Part shown: piece by piece, positions 14,061 to 20,232 of the stretch
How positions within the stretch are numbered: the first letter of the stretch is position 1
Layout of the letters: the number at the start of each line of letters is the position of its first letter
Source: Candidatus Portnoyibacteriota bacterium
Lineage (GTDB): Bacteria; Patescibacteriota; Minisyncoccia; Portnoybacterales; GWB1-42-6
Assembly: GCA_028717445.1 (NCBI GenBank)
Contig: JAQUNU010000008.1
Location: forward strand, 1 to 20,232
Reading direction: 5' to 3'
Length of the DNA: 20,232 nt
Translations under genes and position numbers: made by a program
Notes under the pieces: model-generated
The model's input: the letters and a program-made list of their open reading frames with translations, nothing else
What the model was told of the DNA's origin: nothing
The model's database searches: none

Positions 14061-15311
14061 ATGAAATTTTTTTCTAAAACATTCTTTCCCGGCAAAACCC
14101 GCCGCGGAGCCTTGGCGATACTTTTGACGTTCCTCATTATTTCCGTTCTTCTGGTCATTGTCTTGGGCCTTTCTTTCATCTTTGTCAACGAACTCCGTCT
14201 TTCCAGCATGGTCGGCCGAACCGCCGCCGCTTTTTATGCCGCCGAATCCGGCATTGAACACGCTCTTTATCAGATCAGCAAAGGAATCACCAGCGGAACT
14301 GTTTCAGACAACCTGACTTACAGCAACGCCGAATATTCAGCTTCTTGGGATGCCACTTCGGCCCAGTCCCTCGGCCGTTTTGGCTCTACCAGACGCAAGG
14401 TGGAGATGCATTTTGGTTCTTTTCCTCCTGTCTGCGGGGATTTAAAATGTGAAGATCCCGAGGAGACTTGTTTGACTTGTCCGGGTGACTGCGGAGAATG
14501 CGCGCCGTCTTGCGGAGATCTATCTTGCAATGGCACGGAAACGTGCACGAGCTGTCCCGGAGATTGCGATTCTTGTCCGTTGCCGGATGAATATACAAAA
14601 TTACTTATTCAGTCGCATGAACCAGCTGATTCAACAATTTTTGTCGATAGCTCGCAATACGCCCATTCCATATCCAAACTTCCTGGCGTTCATCATGAGA
14701 CGAATGAAGCCAAATTCATTCCTTCGAGCATATTTTTTGACGGGCGATTTGGCCGATTGATTGTCAATGATAGCGATGACTGGAATTTTGGGTCGGGAAA
14801 TTTTACGATTGATGCTTGGGTGAATTTTGCGAGAGTGGCAAACGGGAATTTTGTCACGCAATATACAGACGGAAGCAACTATTTTCAATTCTTGTATTAT
14901 TCCGGCCAGCTTTATTTAGAAGCAAGAGTTTCAGGCGTTAATGTCTTTTCCGTAACTCCTTCATGGACGCCAAGGCGTGATAATTGGTATCATATCGCTT
15001 GCGTAAGAGATGGCAGTAATGTGAAGGTTTTCGTAAACGGCATTATGCTAGAAGAGCAGACGGGCGTTTCGGGAAGCGTTGGGGACTTTACGAGGCCTCT
15101 TTTTATAGGGTCGGACGGTTGGGGCGATGATTTTAGGGGTTATATCGAAGAACTCCGCGTCTCCAAGGGCGTTGCCCGCTGGACAAGCGATTTTCCGCCG
15201 CCGATCGCGCCGTATTGCAGCGGAGTTTGCGGCGACGGGACTTGCGATGGCAAGGAGACATATTCTTCTTGTCCATCCGACTGTCCGGCTTCTCCCCCTG
15301 AACTTCCATAG
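14061..15311 (+). CDS. PilX/GspK-like minor pilin carrying Cys-rich repeats and a LamG domain (putative tip adhesin)
   Basis: 416 residues from ATG 14061; a longer TTG start at 14034 adds nine unlikely residues. The N-terminus reads TRRG|ALAILLTFLIISVLLVIVLGLSF, then FYAAESGIEHALYQI: the PilX signature, lacking Glu5 as GspK/PilX tip subunits do. Next come two copies of a CGDxxCxxxETCxxCPGDC repeat (~120-170), then a LamG/concanavalin-like jelly-roll domain (~177-380; FDGRFGRLIVNDSDDWNF, FTIDAWVNF, WYHIACVRDG, FIGSDGW). A third Cys-rich repeat closes the protein; there ETC has become ETY, leaving an unpaired Cys. A LamG domain on a tip-type pilin suggests a glycan- or surface-binding pilus tip. 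The ligand is unknown. Confidence 0.85.
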   Translation: MKFFSKTFFPGKTRRGALAILLTFLIISVLLVIVLGLSFIFVNELRLSSMVGRTAAAFYAAESGIEHALYQISKGITSGTVSDNLTYSNAEYSASWDATSAQSLGRFGSTRRKVEMHFGSFPPVCGDLKCEDPEETCLTCPGDCGECAPSCGDLSCNGTETCTSCPGDCDSCPLPDEYTKLLIQSHEPADSTIFVDSSQYAHSISKLPGVHHETNEAKFIPSSIFFDGRFGRLIVNDSDDWNFGSGNFTIDAWVNFARVANGNFVTQYTDGSNYFQFLYYSGQLYLEARVSGVNVFSVTPSWTPRRDNWYHIACVRDGSNVKVFVNGIMLEEQTGVSGSVGDFTRPLFIGSDGWGDDFRGYIEELRVSKGVARWTSDFPPPIAPYCSGVCGDGTCDGKETYSSCPSDCPASPPELP

Positions 15312-15546
15312 CGCCGGCCTGGGCCTGATTATCATTCTTGACGGAGTATCAGCCACAAGCTACGAAAGAGGAACCAGGGGCGAGCGGCCGGCAGCTTTGG
15401 ATCTTTGGGTGGAAGAGACCCGAACGGGCCGGCGGAACTCGGGGGGGGTATGGAAGAAATCAGGCTATCAGATAAAGCTTATTGGTTAAGCGATTTTTCG
15501 GACGATTTGCCGACTCAGCCACATTGAAATTAATTGAAATTAGTCT
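15312..15546 (+). other. GC-rich intergenic region of unknown role
   Basis: Between the LamG protein and the ligA promoter I see no gene I can support. The segment ~15375-15448 is much richer in G and C than its surroundings and ends in a run of eight G (15441-15448). Just after it is a possible 25-codon ORF, ATG 15450 to TGA 15525-15527, with the G-run where a ribosome-binding site would be. A second frame is open up to TAA at 15487-15489 but has no fitting start of its own and overlaps the LamG gene. It could be an unrecognised RNA, a decayed gene end, or a site of frameshift error. Confidence 0.3.
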
Positions 15547-15563
15547 CATTATTTTGTTATAAT
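15523..15563 (+). promoter_or_regulatory. ligA promoter with 10-bp direct repeats over the -35
   Basis: TTGAAA (15534-15539), 18 bp, TATAAT (15558-15563). Two adjacent copies of ATTGAAATTA (15523-15532 and 15533-15542) cover the -35, one helical turn apart; they may be a regulator site or only a second -35. Confidence 0.6.
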
Positions 15564-15566
15564 AGG

Positions 15567-15586
15567 AGCAGCGGAAGCTGCTTTTT
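15567..15586 (+). terminator. Short hairpin plus T-run overlapping the ligA start site
   Basis: AGCAGC pairs with GCTGCT around GGAA (15567-15582), followed by TTTT. The inferred ligA transcription start, near 15570, is inside the left arm. Only transcripts entering from upstream would contain the whole hairpin. The stem is short, so terminator strength is uncertain. Confidence 0.4.
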
Positions 15587-15601
15587 GGTTAAAAAATATC
15601 A

Positions 15602-17656
15602 ATGACAAAGCAGGAAGCCAGAGAAAGAATTGAAAAATTAAAGGAAGAAATCAGGCATCACAGCTATCTTTATCATGTCCGTGATAAAATAGATATTTCG
15701 GACGCGGCCTGGGATTCTTTAAAGCACGAACTGGCGGAACTTGAAAAAGAGTATCCTGATTTAGTGACTCCCGATTCGCCGACGCAAAGGATTTCGGGCA
15801 GGCCGCTGGAGGAATTCAAAAAAGCGCCACATTCCCAGCCCATGCTTTCTTTGCAGGATGCTTTTTCCGAGGAAGAAGTAAAGGAATGGGAGGGGAGAAT
15901 CCAAAAGATTATTCCTTCGGCCAAGCTTGATTATTTCTGTGAATTGAAGATGGACGGATTGGCAGTTTCTTTAATCTATGAAAAGGGCGTTTTTTTACGC
16001 GGCGCCACGCGCGGCGATGGCCGGATCGGAGAGGATGTCACCCAAAATTTACGCACCATCCAATCCATCCCTTTGCGCCTGCGTCTTCCTGAAAAAAAAG
16101 AATTAAAGGAAATAGGTTTCAATGAAGCGGAGATCAAAAAAATCATTTCAACGGCCGAAAAAGGAAAAATAGAGATTCGCGGCGAAGCCATCATGACCGG
16201 GCGCGTTTTCGAAGAGCTTAATCGAAAATACAAAAAAGAAGGAAAGGCGCTTCTGGCGAATCCCAGAAACGGCGCGGCCGGATCAATCAGGCAGCTCGAT
16301 CCCAAAATCACGGCCGAGCGGCAGCTTGACTTTTTCGCTTACGCTTTTGTCACTGATCTGGGGCAAAAAAGGCATGAACAGGAGCACGAGATTGTAAAAA
16401 CGCTCGGCTTCAAGGTTGCGCCGCAGAACCGATACTGCGAAAACATCGAGGAGGTTATAAAATTTCAAAAAGAAATCGCCGAAAAACGGGAAAAATTTCC
16501 TTTTGAATGCGACGGAATGGTCATTGTTGTGAACGAAAATTCTTTGCGCGGGCGGCTGGGAGTGGTTGGAAAAGCGCCGCGCTGGATGCTGGCCTATAAA
16601 TTCGCGGCCGCCGAAGCTACGACTATTGTCGAGGATATCGTCGTCAATATCGGCCGGACAGGCGTTTTGACGCCCGTGGCGGTTTTAAAGCCGGTTTCGG
16701 TCGCCGGAGTCACAATAAGACATGCCACCTTGCACAATATGGATGAGATAAAGCGTTTGGGGGTAAAAATTGGCGATACGGTCATTGTCCGGCGGGCCGG
16801 AGACGTTATCCCCGAAATAGTTCAGGTTTTGCCTAAACTCCGGACTGGCAAGGAAAAAGAATTTAAAATGCCTCGGGAATGTCCGATTTGCGGAGGCAAA
16901 GTCATTAAAAACAAAAACGAAGTCGCCTGGCGTTGCGAAAGCCGTGACTGCTTCGCGATTACGCGTCGGCAACTGATGCACTTTGTCTCAAGGCAGGGAA
17001 TGGATATTGAGGGTTTGGGCGAAAAAATAATTGATCAATTGCTAAAAGAGGGGTTAATCAGCGAGGCGCCTGATATTTATGACTTGGAAGAAGGGGACTT
17101 ATTACCGCTTGAAAGATTTGCTGAAAAATCCGCCAAAAATCTGATCGAATCAATTGATAAAAGCCGTCAGGCTCCTTTGGTTAAATTTTTAAACGCGCTC
17201 GGAATCTTACATGTCGGCGAAGAAACGGCGATTGACTTGGCTAATCATTTCGGCGATATTGAAAAGATAAGAAAGGCAGAGCCGGAAGAAATAAACGCGA
17301 TTCCTAATATCGGCGAAGTCGTGGCCAAAAGCATCTCTGGATGGTTCCGGGACGAAAAGAAGGAAAAAATGCTCAATCGTCTTTTAAAAGAAATAAAACT
17401 GGAAAATCCTAAGCCGGTAAGAAGGAAACAAATCCTGAAGGGAATGACGGTCGTTTTAACCGGGGAACTGGCGGGGTTGACGCGCGAGCAAGCCAAAGAA
17501 GCAGTCAGGCAGCGCGGCGGCGATGTTTCTTCTTCGGTTTCGGCGGAGACCGATCTTGTCGTGGTTGGGAATGAGCCGGGTTCAAAATTCGATAAAGCCA
17601 AAGAGCTCGGAATTAAAATAATAGACGAGAAAGAATTTTTAAAAATGATCAAATAG
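15602..17656 (+). CDS. ligA: NAD+-dependent DNA ligase LigA
   Basis: 684 residues, the standard full length. LigA seals nicks in replication and repair using NAD+. The domains run in order: Ia (residues ~1-70, with the NAD-binding HSYLYHV and ISDAAWDSL), adenylation domain with the KxDG motif (K116 in ELKMDGLAV), OB fold (~320-400), a four-Cys zinc finger (C427, C430, C445, C450), helix-hairpin-helix region (~460-590, with MDIEGLGEKIIDQL) and a C-terminal BRCT domain (~607-684). All catalytic features are intact. It has its own promoter and an AT-rich leader of about 30 nt without a Shine-Dalgarno. gatC starts 1 nt after its stop, so ligA-gatC-gatA form an operon. Confidence 0.98.
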   Translation: MTKQEARERIEKLKEEIRHHSYLYHVRDKIDISDAAWDSLKHELAELEKEYPDLVTPDSPTQRISGRPLEEFKKAPHSQPMLSLQDAFSEEEVKEWEGRIQKIIPSAKLDYFCELKMDGLAVSLIYEKGVFLRGATRGDGRIGEDVTQNLRTIQSIPLRLRLPEKKELKEIGFNEAEIKKIISTAEKGKIEIRGEAIMTGRVFEELNRKYKKEGKALLANPRNGAAGSIRQLDPKITAERQLDFFAYAFVTDLGQKRHEQEHEIVKTLGFKVAPQNRYCENIEEVIKFQKEIAEKREKFPFECDGMVIVVNENSLRGRLGVVGKAPRWMLAYKFAAAEATTIVEDIVVNIGRTGVLTPVAVLKPVSVAGVTIRHATLHNMDEIKRLGVKIGDTVIVRRAGDVIPEIVQVLPKLRTGKEKEFKMPRECPICGGKVIKNKNEVAWRCESRDCFAITRRQLMHFVSRQGMDIEGLGEKIIDQLLKEGLISEAPDIYDLEEGDLLPLERFAEKSAKNLIESIDKSRQAPLVKFLNALGILHVGEETAIDLANHFGDIEKIRKAEPEEINAIPNIGEVVAKSISGWFRDEKKEKMLNRLLKEIKLENPKPVRRKQILKGMTVVLTGELAGLTREQAKEAVRQRGGDVSSSVSAETDLVVVGNEPGSKFDKAKELGIKIIDEKEFLKMIK

Positions 17657-17657
17657 A

Positions 17658-17945
17658 ATGATCGATGTTAAAAAAATCGCGCAATTAGCCCGTTTGGGGC
17701 TCGGGGAAGGCGAGGAAGAAAAATTTAAAAAAGAACTTTCTTCTATTTTGGATTTTGTCGAGGAATTAAAAAAAGTTCCGACAGATAATGTCGAGTCAAC
17801 CGACCATGTCACGGGCTTGCTCAACGTGGTGCGAAAAGATGAATATAATTTTTTATCTCAAGACGATGAAGTCAAGGAGGCCATTTTAGCCAACGCGCCT
17901 CAAAAACAGGGCAGATTTTTTAAGGTTAAAAGGATATTGGAATAA
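17658..17945 (+). CDS. gatC: Asp/Glu-tRNA amidotransferase subunit C
   Basis: 95 residues, full length for GatC. This small helical subunit wraps around GatA and stabilises the GatCAB complex, which converts Glu-tRNA(Gln) and Asp-tRNA(Asn) to the amide forms. The family lines are visible: IDVKKIAQLARLGLGEGE at the start, then SSILDFVEELKKVPTDNVE, and the C-terminal FFKVKRILE. It begins 1 nt after ligA and ends 3 nt before gatA, so translation is probably coupled across all three. No gatB is found in the window. Confidence 0.95.
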   Translation: MIDVKKIAQLARLGLGEGEEEKFKKELSSILDFVEELKKVPTDNVESTDHVTGLLNVVRKDEYNFLSQDDEVKEAILANAPQKQGRFFKVKRILE

Positions 17946-17948
17946 AAT

Positions 17949-19370
17949 ATGGATTTTAAGAAATTAACCATAAAATCGGCAAGCGAAGGATTGCGGAAAA
18001 AGAAATTTTCCTCCGTCGAATTAACGGAAGCGATTTTGGATGAAATTGAGAGAAGAGACGGCGAAATCAAGGCTTTTTTGTCCGTCGACAGAGAGGGCGC
18101 CCTTGAAGCCGCCAAAGACGCGGACCGCCTGCTGGCAAAAGAAGAAAACTTATCGCCTTTGGTCGGAGTGCCTCTGGCGGTTAAAGACGCGATTTTAGTG
18201 AAAGATTTGGTTTCGACTTCTGCCTCCGGAATCCTGGAAAACTATAAGGCGACTTATGACGCGACGGTTATAAAAAAGATTAAAGAAATAGGGGCGGTTA
18301 TTCTGGGCAAGACCAATATGGATGAATTTGCCATGGGTTCTTCGACCGAAAATTCCGCTTTTTTCCCGACCAGAAATCCGCATGATTTGAAAAAGGTTCC
18401 GGGAGGTTCATCGGGCGGCTCGGCTGCGGCCGTAGCGGCCGATGAGACAATTTGGGCATTGGGTTCGGACACTGGCGGTTCCATTCGACAGCCCTCTTCT
18501 TTTTGCGGCATTGCGGGATTCAAACCCAGCTACGGCGCGGTTTCAAGGTTTGGTTTAATGGCCATGGCATCTTCTTTTGATCAGATCGGTCCGTTGGGCA
18601 AAACAGTTGAAGATTGTTTTACGGCTTTCAACGCCATCAGAGGAAAAGATTCGTTTGATTCAACTAGTTTTGATGTCGGTTTGGATCTTGGCGACCAGCT
18701 GGCGGTTAAAAATATGAAAATCGGCATGCCTAAGGAATATTTTGCCCAAGGCCTTGATCCGCGAATTGAAATGCTGGTCAAGCAAGCCATTGAGAAATTG
18801 CAGGATCAAGGAGCGCAAATTAAAGAAATAAGTTTGCCTCACAGTCAATTTGCCTTGGCCTGTTATTATTTGATTTTGTCTTCGGAGATTTCCGCTAATT
18901 TGGCGCGATACGACGGGATCAAATACGGAGTTTGCAGATCGGGGGAAAATTTGCTGGATGTCTATTTGAACAGCAGAAAAGATGGGCTCGGCGATGAAGT
19001 GAGGCGAAGAATAATGCTGGGCACTTACGCGCTTTCAGCCGGATATTACGATGCCTATTATAAAAAAGCCCAGCAGATCAGGACTTTGATCAGGAAAGAT
19101 TTTGAAGAAGCATTCAAACAAGTTGATGTTTTGATGTGTCCCGTCTCTCCCATTCTTCCATTCGGCTTTGGGGAAAAAACATCCGATCCGATCCAGATGT
19201 ATCTTTGCGATATTTATACCGTGATCGCGAATCTGGCCGGCGTGCCAGCGCTTTCGATGCCTTGCGGCAAAGTGGGCAATTTGCCGGTCGGCCTTCAAAT
19301 AATCGGTCCCCAAAAAGGAGATTCGACCGTTTTACAGATGGGCTCGGCTTTGGAAAGGTTATTAAAATAA
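17949..19370 (+). CDS. gatA: Asp/Glu-tRNA amidotransferase subunit A
   Basis: 473 residues. GatA is the glutaminase of GatCAB, releasing ammonia from Gln for transamidation by GatB. It is an amidase-signature enzyme with the Ser-cisSer-Lys triad: K79 (PLAVKDAIL), S154 (GGSSGGS) and S178 (GSDTGGSIRQP), the same numbers used for the Staphylococcus enzyme. The motif GKTNMDEFAMGSS at 120-132 is typical of GatA over other amidases. It is directly downstream of gatC. The GatB subunit needed for a working enzyme must lie elsewhere in the genome. Confidence 0.97.
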   Translation: MDFKKLTIKSASEGLRKKKFSSVELTEAILDEIERRDGEIKAFLSVDREGALEAAKDADRLLAKEENLSPLVGVPLAVKDAILVKDLVSTSASGILENYKATYDATVIKKIKEIGAVILGKTNMDEFAMGSSTENSAFFPTRNPHDLKKVPGGSSGGSAAAVAADETIWALGSDTGGSIRQPSSFCGIAGFKPSYGAVSRFGLMAMASSFDQIGPLGKTVEDCFTAFNAIRGKDSFDSTSFDVGLDLGDQLAVKNMKIGMPKEYFAQGLDPRIEMLVKQAIEKLQDQGAQIKEISLPHSQFALACYYLILSSEISANLARYDGIKYGVCRSGENLLDVYLNSRKDGLGDEVRRRIMLGTYALSAGYYDAYYKKAQQIRTLIRKDFEEAFKQVDVLMCPVSPILPFGFGEKTSDPIQMYLCDIYTVIANLAGVPALSMPCGKVGNLPVGLQIIGPQKGDSTVLQMGSALERLLK

Positions 19371-19391
19371 TTTACTCAGAAAAATAAAAAT

Positions 19392-19925
19392 ATGGAGGCG
19401 ATTTTTGATTATTTTTACGAGCTTTACGACTATTTGGCGGTCTATTTCAGTTCGCCTTCTTTTCAAAGGACCGTTTTGATTCTTAAATTATTTTCTTTTG
19501 TTGTTTCGGCCTTATTGATGTTCGCCATAATTATTTTGTTGTCTCGGGCGAAAGCCGGCTGGTGGGTGAAAGAACGGCTGGACTCATTCAAAAAACCCAA
19601 CCTGCCGCAAAAATTCGAACAAAAATGGAATCAAATAAAAATAAGAATTGAAACCGGAGACGAGACAAATCTGAAAATGGCGGTGATCGAAGCCGACAGC
19701 ATGCTCGATGAAATTCTAAAAAGAATGTCCTTGCCAGGAAAGGACATGGGAGAGCGTTTGGAGCAGATCTCCAAGAATCATCTTCCTTCGATTGACGACG
19801 TTTGGGAAGCGCATCGTTTGAGAAATACGATTGTTCACAACCCGGATATCGGCATCAGTCACAAGGAAGCGGAAAAAAGCATCGAGGCGTATGAAAAGGC
19901 CTTAAAGGAACTCGAAGCGCTCTGA
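19392..19925 (+). CDS. Single-pass membrane protein with a HEPN-like Rx4H motif
   Basis: 177 residues, 21 bp after gatA, and probably the last gene of that operon. A strong membrane helix lies at ~28-51 after a Tyr/Phe-rich N-terminus, followed by a basic patch (AKAGWWVKER) and a soluble helical domain (~72-177). In that domain is DDVWEAHRLRNTIVHNPD: R144, N145 and H149 form RNxxxH, the R-polar-x(3-5)-H pattern of HEPN domains. Many HEPN proteins are RNases, but others are inactive or bind nucleotides or proteins. I recognise the W-x2-H-x2-RN-x3-H line as common in Parcubacteria proteins of unknown role. No toxin partner or nucleotidyltransferase gene is adjacent, so function is open. Confidence 0.8.
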   Translation: MEAIFDYFYELYDYLAVYFSSPSFQRTVLILKLFSFVVSALLMFAIIILLSRAKAGWWVKERLDSFKKPNLPQKFEQKWNQIKIRIETGDETNLKMAVIEADSMLDEILKRMSLPGKDMGERLEQISKNHLPSIDDVWEAHRLRNTIVHNPDIGISHKEAEKSIEAYEKALKELEAL

Positions 19926-19971
19926 TTTTTTAAAATTATTAAACTGCGTTCAGGGGAATAAAAAAATATTT

Positions 19972-20088
19972 GACGAATTTCAGGAAAAATACGCCCAGGA
20001 TATTCTGGCACTCTGGGGACTGAAAAAGGGCAACGGCTTTGTCGGTAAAATGACCAGAGCTAAGATCAATCAGCTACTGGGTTTTTGA
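19972..20088 (+). pseudogene. Remnant of a peptidoglycan-binding-like domain (3' end only)
   Basis: The frame from 19972 reads DEFQEKYAQDILALWGLKKG, then NGFVGKMTRAKINQLLGF and TGA at 20086. This matches the C-terminal half of the PG_binding_1-like repeat common on Parcubacteria surface proteins (FQEKYA..IL...GL..GTG.VG..TRAKIN.LLG). The frame stays open upstream into the end of the previous gene but offers no ATG, GTG or TTG from 19924 on, and the N-terminal half of the domain is missing. I read it as a truncated gene remnant. Confidence 0.6.
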
Positions 20089-20116
20089 AAATAATAATCA
20101 AAGCGCATAAAAATAA

Positions 20117-20145
20117 AAAAGCCGCTCGGAGGAGCGGCTTTTTGA
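20117..20145 (+). terminator. Strong rho-independent terminator
   Basis: The stem AAAAAGCCGCTC / GAGCGGCTTTTT closes the 4-nt loop GGAG, with A-runs before and T-runs after, so it could act in both directions. It ends the ligA-gatC-gatA-HEPN operon and the remnant that follows. Confidence 0.85.
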
Positions 20146-20228
20146 AGCTCTTTTTATTTTGAAGCTCTTTTTATTTTGAAGCTCTTTTTATTTTGAAGCT
20201 CTTTTTATTTTGAAGCTTTTTTTATTTT
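20145..20228 (+). repeat. 17-bp tandem repeat, four perfect units and one diverged
   Basis: The unit GAAGCTCTTTTTATTTT begins at 20145, 20162, 20179 and 20196, each exact. A fifth, 16-nt copy at 20213-20228 has lost the second C. The array starts right at the 3' T-run of the terminator and reaches the window end. Confidence 0.9.
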
Positions 20229-20232
20229 TAAG

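Noticed and set aside
15127..15489. 120-codon + strand frame overlapping the LamG gene end
   Set aside because: Its first half is an out-of-frame reading of the LamG/Cys-rich coding sequence; only the tail after 15311 could mean anything, and I recognise nothing in it.
20145..20228. CRISPR array
   Set aside because: Units are 17 bp and directly tandem with no spacers and no cas genes.

Overview
The window reads as a chromosomal stretch of a Candidate Phyla Radiation (Patescibacteria) bacterium, most like Parcubacteria. This rests on the gene set and on protein styles I recognise, not on a search. All genes lie on the + strand, most gaps are short, and TAA, TAG and TGA all act as ordinary stops, which argues against the TGA=Gly code of Absconditabacteria/Gracilibacteria. 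About three quarters of the window is one type IV pilus (T4P) locus with no secretin gene, as expected of a cell without a classical outer membrane. A ligA-gatC-gatA housekeeping block follows.

Layout. 1-2410: a membrane protein joining an O-antigen-ligase-like (Wzy_C) domain to C-terminal TPR repeats. 2461-5335: a promoter with a perfect DnaA-box-like 9-mer and a structured leader, then pilM, pilN, pilO and a small PilP-like protein. 5461-10065: pilB (extension ATPase), a stand-alone CheY-like receiver, pilT (retraction ATPase) and pilC (platform). 10125-11226: two pilin genes sharing a nearly identical 166-bp 5' block, the second with its own promoter and a perfect Shine-Dalgarno. 11344-15311: pilD (prepilin peptidase) and four minor-pilin-type genes. 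The last of these is a PilX-like stalk carrying Cys-rich repeats and a LamG domain, a good candidate for a pilus-tip adhesin. 15312-15601: a GC-rich gap of unknown role and the ligA promoter. 15602-19925: ligA, gatC, gatA and a membrane protein with a HEPN-like Rx4H motif. 19926-20232: a decayed peptidoglycan-binding-domain fragment, a strong terminator and a 17-bp tandem repeat running to the window end.

How it works together. PilM/N/O plus the PilP-like protein would form the inner-membrane alignment complex. PilC with PilB or PilT drives extension and retraction. PilD processes the prepilins. The FimT/PilV/PilW/PilX-type proteins would prime the fibre and present the LamG domain. The embedded receiver may tune motor activity.

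The most unusual signals are regulatory. TTATCCACA, the DnaA-box consensus, lies exactly 27-28 nt upstream of three of the five predicted -10 boxes. Two genes (pilD and the FimT-like gene) have TATAAT exactly 6 nt before ATG, which predicts leaderless mRNAs. The pilM leader can form two mutually exclusive helices.
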